DNA of 64,000 nucleotides from Sporosarcina trichiuri (GCF_030406775.1 NZ_CP129119.1:1088001-1152000), one strand, 5' to 3'; counted from the first letter of the stretch, positions 9,524-21,420 are shown. The notes: generated by a model not told the origin, from the sequence alone. Program-made: numbers and translations.

Positions 9524-10198
9524 TCAGTAATCATTTTCAGATTGGAGTCCCTGCATGATTGCAACTCCAGAACTTGCACCGATACGTGTAGCGCCAGCTT
9601 CCTTCATGGCTTTCAGATCATCCAGACTCCGCACACCGCCGGAAGCTTTCACACCCATTTCAGGTCCGACTACCGATCTCATGAGCTTGACGTCTTCCGG
9701 AGTCGCTCCCCCCGTTGAAAAGCCGGTGGACGTCTTTACGAAATCAGCGTTCGCCTGCACAGCACATTCACAAGCAGCCCGCTTTTCCTGATCCGACAGA
9801 AGTGACGTTTCAATGATGACTTTCACGATTGCCTGATCACCAGCGGCATCCACGACCGCTTCGATGTCTTTGCGGACAGTTTCAGTATCTCCGCTTTTCA
9901 GCGCTCCGATATTGATGACCATATCGATTTCGCCGGCTCCATTGCGGATGGCGTCTTTCGTTTCGAACGCTTTCACTTCAGAAGTGGATGCGCCGAGGGG
10001 GAAACCGATGACCGTACACGTTTTCACTGCGGAGCCCTCCAGCTCAGCTGCAGCCGTTTTCACCCATGCGGGGTTGATGCAGACAGAGGCGAACCCGTAC
10101 TTTTTTGCTTCTTGGCACAGTAATGTGACCTGTGATTCCGTTGCATCCGCTTTCAGCAGCGTATGATCGATCATGTTAGCAATAGCAGTCGTTTCCAT
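9524..10198 (-). CDS. deoC: Deoxyribose-phosphate aldolase
   Basis: Class I aldolase that cleaves 2-deoxyribose-5-phosphate to glyceraldehyde-3-phosphate and acetaldehyde in deoxynucleoside catabolism. The Schiff-base lysine is Lys155 in [13 protein letters not shown], with the catalytic Asp92 and Lys184 (GVKASGG) also present. Length 224 is normal. AGGAGG precedes the ATG at 10198. It stands alone between the mtaB terminator and the rpsU promoter, without the pdp/nupC partners often found beside deoC. Confidence 0.96.
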   Translation of the reverse strand: METTAIANMIDHTLLKADATESQVTLLCQEAKKYGFASVCINPAWVKTAAAELEGSAVKTCTVIGFPLGASTSEVKAFETKDAIRNGAGEIDMVINIGALKSGDTETVRKDIEAVVDAAGDQAIVKVIIETSLLSDQEKRAACECAVQANADFVKTSTGFSTGGATPEDVKLMRSVVGPEMGVKASGGVRSLDDLKAMKEAGATRIGASSGVAIMQGLQSENDY

Positions 10199-10253
10199 TT
10201 CTATGACCTCCTGAAGGTTGTATGTACCTCTTCCATCTTATCAGAAAGACGGA

Positions 10254-10287
10254 TAAAAAAGAAGCTGCCGTCAATCCGGCAGCTTCT
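10254..10287 (-). terminator. Terminator downstream of mtaB
   Basis: 11-base perfect stem (10260-10270 with 10277-10287), 6-base loop, followed on the minus strand by TTTTTT. It ends the dnaJ-prmA-rsmE-mtaB transcript. Confidence 0.92.
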
Positions 10288-10293
10288 CTGCGA

Positions 10294-11637
10294 TCAGTGA
10301 ACCAATTCCTTCGTCTCTTCAAGAACCCTGACGAACTGGCCTTCGTTGTAAGGATATCCTGCTTTCAGCAATTTGACGCGGACAATCTTGCCGACCATGG
10401 ATTCAGCAGCCGGCAGCACCACTTTCAAATAGTTGTCGGTATACCCTTCATACAGACCGCTGTCCGGATCTTCTTTGAATTTCTCTTCAGGGATGACCTC
10501 AAGCACGGCACCTTCGAACTCGGCAGCATATTGCTTGGCAAGCTGATCATTCAGTTCAATCAGACGGTGGACACGCTCGTTTTTGACGTTTTCATCGACC
10601 TGATCTTCCATCCGGGCAGCCGGCGTACCGGTCCGTTTGGAGTACGGGAATACATGCAGTTCGGAGAACCGGTGATCACGGATGAAATTATATGTTTCCA
10701 TGAATTCCTCTTCCGTCTCCCCCGGGAATCCGACGATTACGTCCGACGTGATCGCCAAGTGCGGCAGTGCTTCACGCAGGCGGTCGAGACGCTCCGCGAA
10801 GAATTCCATCGTATATTTACGGCGCATGCGTTTCAGGACTGTGTCCGAGCCGGATTGGATCGGGATATGCAGGTGTCGTACGATGATTTCCGAATTCTTC
10901 AGCACTTCGATAACTTCGTCCGTCAGCTGGCTCGCTTCGATGGAACTGATGCGGAGCCGTTTGAGACCATGGACTTTCGTTTCAAGATCTGTCAGCAGTC
11001 TCGCAAGGTTGTAATCTTTCAGGTCTTCCCCGTATCCGCCGGTATGGATGCCGGTCAATACGATTTCGAGATAGCCTGCATCGACAAGCTGCTGTGCCTG
11101 CCGGACGACTTCTTCCGGATCCCGGGAGCGCATCAGGCCGCGGGCCCATGGGATGATGCAGAATGTGCAGAAATTGTTGCAGCCTTCCTGGATCTTCAGG
11201 GAAGCACGTGTGCGGTCAGTGAATGCAGGAACATCCAGCTCTTCGTACACACGGTTTTTCATGATGTTCCGCACAGCGTTGATCGGCTGGCGCTCGCTGC
11301 GGTACTCCTCGATCAGTCCGAGCAGTTTGGTGCGGTCCTGGGTGCCGACAACGATGTCGACTCCGGGGATTGCCATGATTTCAGCAGGGGATGTCTGCGC
11401 GTAGCAGCCAGTGACGCAGATGACCGCGTCCGGATTCTGTCGGACAGCCCGACGGATGACCTGACGGCTCTTCTTGTCCCCTGTGTTCGTGACAGTACAC
11501 GTATTAATCACATAGACGTCGGCGTTCTTCTCGAACTCCGTACGCTCATAGCCGGCTTCTTTAAACAGCTGCCAGATCGCTTCAGTCTCATAGTGGTTCA
11601 CTTTACAGCCCAATGTATGGAAGGCAACCAATGACAT
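10294..11637 (-). CDS. mtaB: tRNA methylthiotransferase MtaB (t6A37 to ms2t6A37)
   Basis: Radical-SAM enzyme that adds a methylthio group to t6A at position 37 of ANN-decoding tRNAs. From the ATG at 11637 the protein has 447 residues. The N-terminal UPF0004 domain carries cluster ligands Cys11, Cys47 and Cys78; the radical-SAM motif CNNFCTFC gives Cys153, Cys157 and Cys160; a TRAM-like domain ends the chain. GAGGTGA lies seven bases before the ATG. A much longer in-frame reading to 11952 overlaps rsmE and is not part of the family. Confidence 0.95.
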   Translation of the reverse strand: MSLVAFHTLGCKVNHYETEAIWQLFKEAGYERTEFEKNADVYVINTCTVTNTGDKKSRQVIRRAVRQNPDAVICVTGCYAQTSPAEIMAIPGVDIVVGTQDRTKLLGLIEEYRSERQPINAVRNIMKNRVYEELDVPAFTDRTRASLKIQEGCNNFCTFCIIPWARGLMRSRDPEEVVRQAQQLVDAGYLEIVLTGIHTGGYGEDLKDYNLARLLTDLETKVHGLKRLRISSIEASQLTDEVIEVLKNSEIIVRHLHIPIQSGSDTVLKRMRRKYTMEFFAERLDRLREALPHLAITSDVIVGFPGETEEEFMETYNFIRDHRFSELHVFPYSKRTGTPAARMEDQVDENVKNERVHRLIELNDQLAKQYAAEFEGAVLEVIPEEKFKEDPDSGLYEGYTDNYLKVVLPAAESMVGKIVRVKLLKAGYPYNEGQFVRVLEETKELVH

Positions 11638-11653
11638 CAGCTGCTCACCTCTT

Positions 11654-12394
11654 TCATTCGAATTCATAGGACACGGCGGATAGGACATACAAAGGTGCAG
11701 TTTCCGTCCGCAGGATGCGGGGCCCGAGTGACATCGGCAGGAAGCCGGACTCTTCAAGCTGTTCCGCCTCATTGCGTGACAGACCGCCTTCCGGCCCGAA
11801 CAGGACCAGTATCGATTGTCCATGATACACCTTTTGCAGACGCACTGCAATCTTATTTGACATGCCTTCCTTCGCATCCTCCTCGTCCGCAAAGAGGCAT
11901 ACATCAAACTGACCGGCGATGCCGAGTATGTGGCGGAAACTGACTGGTTCACTGATCACGGGCACTTCCGTGCGATGTGACTGCTCTGCTGCTTCTTTCG
12001 CGATCTTTTCAAGCCTCGCTGTTTTTTTGCCGCCTTTTTTTTCATCCCATTTGACGATCGAACGCGCAGCCTGGAAAGGGATCATGCCGGCCATTCCGAG
12101 CTCTGTCCCTTTCTGGGCGATTAGTTCCAGCTTATCGCCTTTCGGAAGCCCGCATGCCAGCGTCACACGGACCGGCAGCTCACTCTTCTGTGCAGTGCGG
12201 CCGGCCGCCTGGACATGGACACCGGCTTCGTCGATATGCGTAATATCGGCGATATGACCGATGCCGTCGTACACACAGCAGATCGTGTTCCCCGGCGACA
12301 TCCGCATGACACGTGTAATATGCTTCTCGTCTTCGCCAGTGATGACGGCTGCACCTGTTTCATCGAATGGAGCATCCAGAAAATAGCGCTGCAT
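11654..12394 (-). CDS. rsmE: 16S rRNA m3U1498 methyltransferase
   Basis: SPOUT-class methyltransferase that methylates U1498 of 16S rRNA. The 246-residue protein has a PUA-like N-terminal domain and the knotted C-terminal domain with LFGPEGGLSRNE and the closing LGPRILRTETAP motif, both diagnostic. It follows prmA with a 2-base gap and precedes mtaB by 16 bases, so all three are probably co-transcribed with dnaJ. Confidence 0.96.
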   Translation of the reverse strand: MQRYFLDAPFDETGAAVITGEDEKHITRVMRMSPGNTICCVYDGIGHIADITHIDEAGVHVQAAGRTAQKSELPVRVTLACGLPKGDKLELIAQKGTELGMAGMIPFQAARSIVKWDEKKGGKKTARLEKIAKEAAEQSHRTEVPVISEPVSFRHILGIAGQFDVCLFADEEDAKEGMSNKIAVRLQKVYHGQSILVLFGPEGGLSRNEAEQLEESGFLPMSLGPRILRTETAPLYVLSAVSYEFE

Positions 12395-12396
12395 GA

Positions 12397-13341
12397 TTAC
12401 ACCTCTTTTTTACGGGCGATCAATGCGACCCAGTCTTCCATGACGACCGATTCGACCAGTTCGAAGCCCTTTCCGATCAGGTCCTCTTTGACCAGGTCCT
12501 TCTTTGCGGAAATGATCCCCGAGACGATGAACAGGCCGCCCGGAGCCAGCAGTTCGTGTGCATCTGAGGAAAAGGTGACAATGACTTCCGCAAGGATGTT
12601 GGCGACAATGACATCGGCCTGCTCATTTACAGATTCCAGCAGATCCCCCTGCATGACCTCTATCTTTTCGTCACAATTGTTCAGGGAAATATTCTCTTTC
12701 GCTGCAGCGACCGCCACTTCGTCCAGATCCAGCGCCAGTATTTCCTTAGCATCCAGCAGGGCAGCCCCGATCGCCAGCACACCCGAACCTGTTCCTACGT
12801 CGATGACATAGTCCTCAGGCTTCACATACTTCTCCAGCGCCTGCAAGCACATGACCGTCGTCGGATGCGTACCTGTCCCGAAAGCCATACCCGGGTCCAA
12901 TTCGATGATCAGTTCATCCGACTCGACGGGTTCATACGACTCCCACGTCGGTACAATCGTGAAACGGCCTGAAATCTTGACAGGATGATAGTATTTCTTC
13001 CAGGCGGTCGCCCAGTCCTCTTCATCCACCTCAGTTGTCGTGATCGCTTTTTTCCCTGTATCGAGGTTGAATTCCTTCAGCTTATCGATCGATTCACTGA
13101 TTTCCTGCACCGTCTCTTTCAGGAAGCTGTTCGCAGGCAGGTATGCTTTCACGAGCACGCCTTCCGAAGGGTAATCTCCGGGATCAAGATCATAGATTTC
13201 ACCGAACCGGTCTTCGTGCTCCCGCTCCGGCTCAACGGAATCTTCGATGACGACACCGCTGGCACCTGCTTCGTGGAGAATGTTCGCGACTGCTTCCGTC
13301 GCTTCGTTTGTTGTGTGGATTGTAATTTCAGACCATTTCAC
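12397..13341 (-). CDS. prmA: Ribosomal protein L11 methyltransferase
   Basis: SAM-dependent trimethylase of ribosomal protein L11. The N-terminal substrate-recognition domain is followed by a Rossmann domain with the SAM motif VIDVGTGSGVLAI and the PrmA-specific VIVANILAEVI. Length 314 is typical. It lies 15 bases after dnaJ, the usual order in Bacillales. Confidence 0.97.
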   Translation of the reverse strand: MKWSEITIHTTNEATEAVANILHEAGASGVVIEDSVEPEREHEDRFGEIYDLDPGDYPSEGVLVKAYLPANSFLKETVQEISESIDKLKEFNLDTGKKAITTTEVDEEDWATAWKKYYHPVKISGRFTIVPTWESYEPVESDELIIELDPGMAFGTGTHPTTVMCLQALEKYVKPEDYVIDVGTGSGVLAIGAALLDAKEILALDLDEVAVAAAKENISLNNCDEKIEVMQGDLLESVNEQADVIVANILAEVIVTFSSDAHELLAPGGLFIVSGIISAKKDLVKEDLIGKGFELVESVVMEDWVALIARKKEV

Positions 13342-13356
13342 GTGTACTCAATCCTT

Positions 13357-14490
13357 TCAGTCGCCTTTGAATGACCGCTTGATTTTATCGAACAGGGAAC
13401 TTGAGTATTCGCCCGGCGAATCTCCGTCGATCGATGCAAATTCACGCAGCAGTTCCTTCTGTTTCTCTGTCAATTTCTTAGGGGTCACAAGCTTGACGAT
13501 GATATGCTGATCACCGATTCCGTGGCCGTGGACGTTCTGGATCCCTTTACCTCGGAGGCGGAACGTGGTGCCGGTCTGCGTGCCTGCCGGGATTTTCAAG
13601 TTCACTTTCCCGTGGATCGTCGGCACTTCGATTTCGTCACCCAGTGCCGCCTGTGGGAACGTCAGGTTGACTTCCAGGATGACGTCGTCCGCTTCACGGA
13701 TGAACTTCTCATGCGGGCGTACACGGAACACGATGTACAGGTCTCCTGCCGGACCGCCGTTCACGCCGGCTTCACCCTGGCCTGCCACCCGCAGCTGCTG
13801 GCCATCATCGACACCTGCCGGGATGGTGACTTTTATTTTCTTGCGCTTGGTCACGCGGCCTGAACCGTGGCACGTTTCACATTTCTCTGGGATGATCTTG
13901 CCCGTTCCTCCGCACACGTTACAGACTTTGCGGTTGACCATCTGTCCGAGCGGTGTGTTCTGGGTGACGGAAATCTGACCGGTTCCACCGCAATTCGTAC
14001 ACGTTTTCGGAGTGGTGCCCTTCTTGGCGCCGCTGCCATGACACGTTTCACAAACTTCCTCACGCGGAATTTCGATCTCGGTCTCTTTTCCGAAGGCCGC
14101 CTCCATGAAGTCGACTGTCATCGTATACTGGAGATCGTCTCCCTTGCGCGGTGCATTCGGATCACGCCGTCTGCCGCCGGCACCGCCGAAGAACGAACTG
14201 AAAATATCCTCGAACCCGAAACCGTCACCTCCGCCGAAACCGCCGAAGCCGCCCCCTCCGAAGCCCTGGTTCGGATCTGCGTGCCCGTATTGGTCATAGG
14301 AAGCCCGCTTGTTTTCGTCACTCAGCACTTCGAAGGCTTCCGTCACTTCCTTGAACTTCTCTTCCGCCCCTGCCTCTTTGTTCAAGTCAGGGTGATACTG
14401 CTTGGAAAGCTTGCGGTACGCTTTCCGGATCTCTTCCTTGGTTGCCGACTTCGACACGCCAAGCACTTCGTAATAATCACGTTTGCTCAT
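13357..14490 (-). CDS. dnaJ: Chaperone DnaJ
   Basis: Hsp40 co-chaperone that delivers substrates to DnaK and stimulates its ATPase. The 377-residue protein has a J domain with HPD at 33-35, a Gly/Phe-rich linker at about 75-105, four CxxCxGxG zinc repeats (first cysteines 147, 164, 190, 204) and the C-terminal substrate-binding domains. I start at the ATG at 14490, with AGGAGTG eight bases upstream, rather than at an in-frame codon 24 bases earlier. A terminator and a possible promoter lie between dnaK and dnaJ. Confidence 0.97.
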   Translation of the reverse strand: MSKRDYYEVLGVSKSATKEEIRKAYRKLSKQYHPDLNKEAGAEEKFKEVTEAFEVLSDENKRASYDQYGHADPNQGFGGGGFGGFGGGDGFGFEDIFSSFFGGAGGRRRDPNAPRKGDDLQYTMTVDFMEAAFGKETEIEIPREEVCETCHGSGAKKGTTPKTCTNCGGTGQISVTQNTPLGQMVNRKVCNVCGGTGKIIPEKCETCHGSGRVTKRKKIKVTIPAGVDDGQQLRVAGQGEAGVNGGPAGDLYIVFRVRPHEKFIREADDVILEVNLTFPQAALGDEIEVPTIHGKVNLKIPAGTQTGTTFRLRGKGIQNVHGHGIGDQHIIVKLVTPKKLTEKQKELLREFASIDGDSPGEYSSSLFDKIKRSFKGD

Positions 14491-14528
14491 TGGTCCACAC
14501 TCCTGAAAACTCATTTAGCGTTGAGTGC

Positions 14529-14537
14529 ATTGTAACA
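14529..14537 (-). promoter_or_regulatory. Possible extended -10 promoter of dnaJ
   Basis: The minus strand reads TGTTACAAT, a TGn-type extended -10 with a 5/6 match, about 39 bases before the dnaJ ATG. No good -35 is visible. It would let dnaJ-prmA-rsmE-mtaB be made independently of the HrcA-controlled genes. Confidence 0.45.
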
Positions 14538-14563
14538 CTAAAAGAGGTTGTTTGGGTACAAAC

Positions 14564-14597
14564 GAAAAAGCCAAAGCCGGAATATCGGACTTTGACT
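14564..14597 (-). terminator. Terminator between dnaK and dnaJ
   Basis: About 10 base pairs with two G-U pairs (arms AGTCAAAGTC and GGCTTTGGCT on the minus strand), followed by TTTTTCGTTT. Probably partial, so that some read-through reaches dnaJ. Confidence 0.7.
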
Positions 14598-14619
14598 TTT
14601 CCGTCAATCAAGTATCGGT

Positions 14620-16476
<1,857 letters not shown>

Positions 16477-16499
16477 TTATAGTAGGTTGTCAGACTCGA

Positions 16500-17090
16500 T
16501 TATTCGTTCACTTTCACCATCGCCGGACGGAGTACTCGATCTTTCAGCATATACCCCTTCTGCAGCACTTCAAGCACGATGCCGGATGGCTTTTCCTCAT
16601 CCGTACCGGTCATGACGGCCTGATGGAAGTTCGGATCGAAGTCGAGACCAGCCGCCTCGATCTCCTGAAGACCTTCGGATTTCAGTGCATCGTCAAGACT
16701 GCGGTACACCATCTGCATACCCGTCATCAGACTTTTCGCATCTTCGCTTTCGGCTTGGACGGACAGACCTCTTTCGAAATTATCGAGAACAGGTATGAGG
16801 TGCGTCAGTACTTCCTGGGCGCGGTATTTCTGCATCGCCTCTTTGTCCAGGTTCGCCCGCCTGCGGGTGTTATCGAGGTCTGCCAGAATCCGCAGCCGGC
16901 GGTTCTCCTCTTCTTCCAGCCTGTTCTCGAGATCTGCAATCCGCCGATCTCTTTCATCCGCCTCTGCACCGTCTGTCTGATCTGCAGTGCCATTTTCAGC
17001 GTCAGGCTGCACAGCGTTTTCTTCTTCGGTATCGTTCACCGCACCGCTGCTGTTTTCAACTTCTTCGGAAACTGGTTCTTTTTCTGTCAT
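16500..17090 (-). CDS. grpE: Nucleotide exchange factor GrpE
   Basis: Releases ADP from DnaK. The 196-residue protein has an acidic disordered N-terminus (1-45), a long coiled coil (about 46-105) and the beta domain that contacts DnaK, with the conserved PVLDNFERGL and a closing RVLRPAMVKV. It overlaps hrcA by four bases, so translation is coupled. Confidence 0.97.
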   Translation of the reverse strand: MTEKEPVSEEVENSSGAVNDTEEENAVQPDAENGTADQTDGAEADERDRRIADLENRLEEEENRRLRILADLDNTRRRANLDKEAMQKYRAQEVLTHLIPVLDNFERGLSVQAESEDAKSLMTGMQMVYRSLDDALKSEGLQEIEAAGLDFDPNFHQAVMTGTDEEKPSGIVLEVLQKGYMLKDRVLRPAMVKVNE

Positions 17091-18139
17091 GGTTTGTTCC
17101 TCCTATCCGTTCTTCCATCAATCGTGAGTTTTTCCAATGCCGCCGACAAGTCTTCGCTGAGAATATCGAGCAGCGTGATCACTCTGCCGTAGTCCATCCG
17201 TTTCGGACCGATGATGGCAATTGAACCGGTCATGTCGGTACCAACGGCATAGGCGGTGGAGATAACACTGAAATCATCGAGCGTATGCTCCTTGTTTTCG
17301 GAACCTATGCGGACTTGGATGCCCGCAAAAGTCTGTTCGAACAGCCGCAGCGGTACGCCCTGTTCGATAGCCTCGAGAAAGGACTTCACTTTTTCTATGT
17401 CATTGAACTCCGGCTGTTTCATCATGTTCATCTGACCGCTCAGGAAGAGCCGTTCATCCGTCTTTCCGGCCATGGCGTCCTGTATGGACGAAAGGATTGC
17501 TCCTGCATTGCTCACATGGCGCTCGTACAGCTGTTTCGACTCAGCAGCGAGCTTTCTGGGAATGTCCGACAGCGGCGTTCCGACGAGCCGTTCATTCAGA
17601 AGATTCACCATCCGTTCAATATCAGATGGTGACAGGCCGTCCGTAATATCGACGACATGATTCTCCACTCTTCCTGTATTGGTCACCATGATGGCGACAG
17701 CTTTGTCATCCGACAGCGGCACGATCGAAAAACGTTTTACCTTATGCGCTTTTGTATCCGGCCCGAGCAGAACCGTCGTGTAATCCGTCAGTTCAGACAG
17801 GATGGACGCAGAATTTCTTATCAGCACTTCCGCTTCCAGCGCCCTTTCCCGGAATACCGAACGGAGCTGGAGGTTATCCTCCGTCTTAAGCTTTTGGGGA
17901 GTCAGCAAGTGGTCGACGTAAAATCGGTATCCCTTCTCAGAAGGGACCCTCCCGGATGACGTATGGGTCTTTTCTAAAAAACCCATTTCTTCCAAGTCTG
18001 CCATCTCATTGCGTATCGTGGCCGGACTGAAAGGCGCTTCCTTTTTTTTCGAAAGCTGTCTGGAGCCCACAGGCTGAGCGGATTCGATGAAGTCGTTAAC
18101 CGTCAGTTGCAAGATAAGCAATTGCCTGTTTGTCAACAT
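17087..18139 (-). CDS. hrcA: Heat-inducible transcription repressor HrcA
   Basis: Repressor of class I heat-shock genes; binds CIRCE and needs GroEL for activity. The protein opens with a winged-helix domain (LTNRQLLILQLTVNDFIES, then SPATIRNEMADLEEMGFL) followed by the GAF-like dimerisation region. Of the clustered starts I chose the ATG at 18139, six bases after AGGAGTG; the ATG two codons upstream touches the ribosome site. It heads the operon and is autoregulated through the CIRCE at 18154-18180. Confidence 0.97.
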   Translation of the reverse strand: MLTNRQLLILQLTVNDFIESAQPVGSRQLSKKKEAPFSPATIRNEMADLEEMGFLEKTHTSSGRVPSEKGYRFYVDHLLTPQKLKTEDNLQLRSVFRERALEAEVLIRNSASILSELTDYTTVLLGPDTKAHKVKRFSIVPLSDDKAVAIMVTNTGRVENHVVDITDGLSPSDIERMVNLLNERLVGTPLSDIPRKLAAESKQLYERHVSNAGAILSSIQDAMAGKTDERLFLSGQMNMMKQPEFNDIEKVKSFLEAIEQGVPLRLFEQTFAGIQVRIGSENKEHTLDDFSVISTAYAVGTDMTGSIAIIGPKRMDYGRVITLLDILSEDLSAALEKLTIDGRTDRRNKP

Positions 18140-18153
18140 GATCATCACTCCTG

Positions 18154-18180
18154 TTAGCACTCAAGTAGAACGAGTGCTAA
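18154..18180 (-). promoter_or_regulatory. CIRCE operator (HrcA box)
   Basis: Perfect inverted repeat TTAGCACTC-N9-GAGTGCTAA, identical to the consensus. It lies just downstream of the hrcA promoter and about 15 bases before the hrcA start, so HrcA bound here would block transcription of hrcA-grpE-dnaK. Confidence 0.98.
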
Positions 18181-18190
18181 TACTATATTC

Positions 18191-18219
18191 AATTTACCAA
18201 AATGCGAAAGCAGTGTCAA
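18191..18219 (-). promoter_or_regulatory. Sigma-A promoter of hrcA-grpE-dnaK
   Basis: Perfect -35 TTGACA (18214-18219), 17-base spacer and a -10 TAAATT (4/6, 18191-18196) on the minus strand, immediately upstream of the CIRCE element. Confidence 0.82.
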
Positions 18220-18234
18220 ACGATTGGATCGCTT

Positions 18235-19368
18235 TTACAAGAGGAATTGCTGGAATGCTTCATTGCCCTTGAAAACTCCGTCCTTTGTCAGACGGACACG
18301 GTCTCCCCGGCGTTCCAGAAGGCCCCTGGCGGCCAGATCATCCACCACGCTGCCGTATTTCTCTTCCAAGGGTATACCGAATTTGAGGGCGAACTTGCCG
18401 GCGGAGACCCCGTCGAGCTTCCGCAGACCGAGGAACATCTCCTCTTCCATTTTCTCCTGCTGGGTCACTTCATGCTCCTCCAGCCGAGGCAGCCGTCCTT
18501 CGTCCACCGCCGCCATATACTTTTTCAGCGGGCCGAGGTTCGCATACCGGACACCGTCCAGGTAACCATGGGCACCCGCACCGACGCCTGCATATTCATC
18601 GTTCTCCCAATAGATCATATTATGGACGGACTCATGGCCGGGGATTGCAAAATTGCTGATTTCGTACTGTCCGCGGCCCGCTTGTTCCATCCTGCTGATC
18701 AACGACTCGAACATCGCTGTTTCCGCATCCTCCCCGGGAAGCGGCAGCCGCCCTTTGTTCATGAGATTATAGAAGACAGTCTTCGGTTCGATGATGAGCG
18801 AATACCCGGAGTAGTGAGGGAGATCGAGAGCGAGTGCCTGATCCAGTGTCGTCTCCCATTGCTTGCGGGTCTGATCCGGCAGTGCGTAGATGAGGTCGAT
18901 GCTGATGTCATCGAATCCATTCTTACGTGCATCCGCGATGACTTGCACTGCCTGTTCAGGACTGTGGGAGCGGCCGATCCGTTTCAGCAGTGCTGGATCG
19001 AACGATTGGACACCAAGACTGAGCCGCTTGATGCCTCCGTTTTTAAGCACGCGCAACTTGTCCGTCGTCAGTTCGTCCGGATTGGCTTCCGTCGAGAACT
19101 CCGTCAGACGGGCAGTGTCCACGAATGAGCCGACGATTTCCAGCAGTGTGTCGAGCTGCCCGGCTGTCAGGGCAGTCGGCGTACCGCCGCCGAAAAAGAC
19201 GGTTTCCACTGTGCTGAAGTCGGCACCTGCCTGTTTCAGTATGGATAGTTCTCCCCGGATCGATTCTAGATAGGCATCGACCGGCTGGTTTTTGACAAAG
19301 ACCTTATTGAAATCACAATAGTGGCAGATTTGGTGACAGAACGGGATATGGATGTACAGACCTCTCAT
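18235..19368 (-). CDS. hemW: Radical-SAM heme chaperone HemW
   Basis: HemN-like protein now regarded as a heme chaperone rather than a coproporphyrinogen oxidase. The radical-SAM motif CHQICHYC supplies Cys11, Cys15 and Cys18. The heme-binding HNxxYW motif is present as HNMIYW, which supports HemW over HemN. Length 377 is typical. The ATG at 19368 has GGAGGAAA eight bases upstream; a reading starting 39 bases earlier is not conserved. It lies between lepA and hrcA, as in B. subtilis. Confidence 0.95.
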   Translation of the reverse strand: MRGLYIHIPFCHQICHYCDFNKVFVKNQPVDAYLESIRGELSILKQAGADFSTVETVFFGGGTPTALTAGQLDTLLEIVGSFVDTARLTEFSTEANPDELTTDKLRVLKNGGIKRLSLGVQSFDPALLKRIGRSHSPEQAVQVIADARKNGFDDISIDLIYALPDQTRKQWETTLDQALALDLPHYSGYSLIIEPKTVFYNLMNKGRLPLPGEDAETAMFESLISRMEQAGRGQYEISNFAIPGHESVHNMIYWENDEYAGVGAGAHGYLDGVRYANLGPLKKYMAAVDEGRLPRLEEHEVTQQEKMEEEMFLGLRKLDGVSAGKFALKFGIPLEEKYGSVVDDLAARGLLERRGDRVRLTKDGVFKGNEAFQQFLL

Positions 19369-19435
19369 TTGCTGGGTTTCCTCCTGTAAACGCCAAACAG
19401 AGGGCATGGAAGCCCCCTGTCTGCGCAGTTCATAC

Positions 19436-21262
19436 TTATTCTTCGTCCATCCGCAATACAGCCATGAAGGCTTCCTGCGGCACTTCGACAGAGCCGACTT
19501 GCTTCATTCTCTTTTTGCCTTCTTTTTGTTTCTCGAGCAGTTTCCGTTTCCGTGAGATGTCGCCGCCGTAGCACTTCGCCAGGACGTTCTTCCCCATGGA
19601 TTTGATCGTCGAACGCGCGATGATCTTCTGGCCGATTGCCGCTTGGACCGGCACTTCGAACTGCTGGCGCGGAATCAGGGATTTCAACTTTTCGACAATC
19701 GCTTTCCCGCGTTCGTAAGAGAAGTCCTTGTGGACGATGAAGCTGAGCGCATCCACAGTCTCTCCGTTCAGGAGGATATCCATCTTGGCAAGCTTCGACG
19801 TCTTGTATCCCATCAGTTCGTAATCGAGTGATGCGTATCCTTTCGTACTGGACTTCAGCTGATCGAAAAAGTCATAGACGATTTCAGCAAGCGGCAGTTC
19901 ATATACGATATTGACACGGGAGGCATCCAAATAATCCATCGTCAGGAAATTCCCGCGTTTTTTCTGACACAATTCCATGACCGCCCCTACATAGTCATTC
20001 GGAACCATGATGGATGCTTTGACATACGGCTCCTCGACGTACTCGATCTTCTGGGCGTTCGGCATCATGGACGGGTTGTCCACTTTCACTTCGCTGCCGT
20101 CCGTCAAGACGACATTGTAGATCACGCTCGGTGCCGTCGTGATGAGATCGATATTGAATTCCCGCTCGATCCGCTCCTGGATGATTTCCATATGGAGGAG
20201 GCCGAGGAATCCGCACCGGTATCCGAAGCCGAGTGCCTGGGATGTTTCCGCTTCATACTCCAGGGCGGAGTCGTTCAATTCAAGTTTCTCCAGCGCTTCC
20301 CGGAGATCGTTATATTTGGATGTATCGATCGGATACAGCCCGCAGAAGACCATCGGGTTCATCTTCCGGTAGCCTGCCAGAGGTTTTTCAGCCGGGTTGT
20401 CCGCGAGGGTGATCGTATCCCCCACTCGAGTGTCTCCGACCGTCTTGATGGCCGCTGACAGATACCCGACATCGCCGACGGTCAATTCGTCGCGCGGCGA
20501 GATTTTCGGAGTGAAGACACCGAGGTCCACCACTTCGAATTCTTTTCCTGTTGCCATCATGCGGATTGTGTCTCCCGGCTTAATGGAACCTTCCATTATA
20601 CGAATATTAACGATGACCCCTTTGTACTGATCATAATGGGAGTCGAAAATCAGCGCTTTCAGCGGTGCGTCCGGATCGCCAGATGGTGCAGGCACCTTCT
20701 CGACGATCTGTTCCAGGATCTCTCCGATACCGATCCCGGATTTTGCGGATGCATGAACTGCTTCGGATGCATCGATGCCGATGACGTTCTCGATTTCATC
20801 CTTGACGCGGTCGGGATCGGCTGCCGGAAGGTCGATTTTATTGATGACTGGCAGGATTTCCAAGTCGTTATCAAGTGCCAGATATACGTTCGCAAGCGTC
20901 TGTGCCTCGATTCCCTGCGCGGCATCCACAACCAGTATGGCGCCTTCGCACGCGGCAAGGCTTCGTGACACTTCGTATGTGAAGTCGACATGCCCCGGTG
21001 TATCGATCAGGTGGAATGTATACTCTTCGCCATTTTTCGCTTTGTACATCAGCTGCACGGCATTCAGTTTGATGGTGATTCCCCGTTCGCGCTCGAGATC
21101 CATGGAGTCGAGTGTCTGGGTTTTCATTTCCCGTGCAGTGATCGTGCCTGTCTGTTCGAGCAGCCTGTCGGCCAAAGTGGATTTCCCGTGGTCGATATGC
21201 GCAATGATCGAGAAGTTCCGTATGTTTTTCTGTCTGTCCAGTTTCTGCTGATGATTCATCAT
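19436..21262 (-). CDS. lepA: Translation elongation factor 4 (LepA)
   Basis: Ribosome-associated GTPase related to EF-G. It shows G1 AHIDHGKST near residue 21, G3 DTPGHVDF, G4 NKIDLP and the LepA-specific C-terminal domain ([22 protein letters not shown]). About 608 residues. Two adjacent ATGs occur at 21262 and 21259 after TAGGAGTG; a GTG at 21271 is part of the ribosome site itself. A weak hairpin (19397-19420) lies between lepA and hemW, so hemW may be read through. Confidence 0.97.
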   Translation of the reverse strand: MMNHQQKLDRQKNIRNFSIIAHIDHGKSTLADRLLEQTGTITAREMKTQTLDSMDLERERGITIKLNAVQLMYKAKNGEEYTFHLIDTPGHVDFTYEVSRSLAACEGAILVVDAAQGIEAQTLANVYLALDNDLEILPVINKIDLPAADPDRVKDEIENVIGIDASEAVHASAKSGIGIGEILEQIVEKVPAPSGDPDAPLKALIFDSHYDQYKGVIVNIRIMEGSIKPGDTIRMMATGKEFEVVDLGVFTPKISPRDELTVGDVGYLSAAIKTVGDTRVGDTITLADNPAEKPLAGYRKMNPMVFCGLYPIDTSKYNDLREALEKLELNDSALEYEAETSQALGFGYRCGFLGLLHMEIIQERIEREFNIDLITTAPSVIYNVVLTDGSEVKVDNPSMMPNAQKIEYVEEPYVKASIMVPNDYVGAVMELCQKKRGNFLTMDYLDASRVNIVYELPLAEIVYDFFDQLKSSTKGYASLDYELMGYKTSKLAKMDILLNGETVDALSFIVHKDFSYERGKAIVEKLKSLIPRQQFEVPVQAAIGQKIIARSTIKSMGKNVLAKCYGGDISRKRKLLEKQKEGKKRMKQVGSVEVPQEAFMAVLRMDEE

Positions 21263-21361
21263 AATTTTCACTCCTAATTCGGCTAGTATGAATTATAGCA
21301 GAAACCCGGCACCGGTGTTAGACATTTCATCCGGAAGTGAGTAGTCCGCCTGCCCCACGCC

Positions 21362-21390
21362 AAAAAGACGGCCGCATATCCAGCCGTCTT
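21362..21390 (-). terminator. Terminator of spoIIP
   Basis: 8-base GC-rich stem AAGACGGC/GCCGTCTT with a 10-base loop, followed on the minus strand by TTTTT. Confidence 0.85.
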
Positions 21391-21420
21391 GTTCGTTACC
21401 TGCACACGCAGGACTACTTA

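Noticed and set aside
10222..11634. 470-codon open frame on the plus strand opposite mtaB
   Set aside because: It is the complement of mtaB; composition is unlike a protein family and no ribosome site is present.
11638..11952. 105-codon N-terminal extension of mtaB in frame
   Set aside because: It overlaps rsmE, has no resemblance to the methylthiotransferase family, and a good ribosome site exists at the ATG at 11637.
19397..19420. Hairpin between lepA and hemW as a terminator
   Set aside because: The 9-base stem contains a G-U pair and is followed by only three T, too weak to call.
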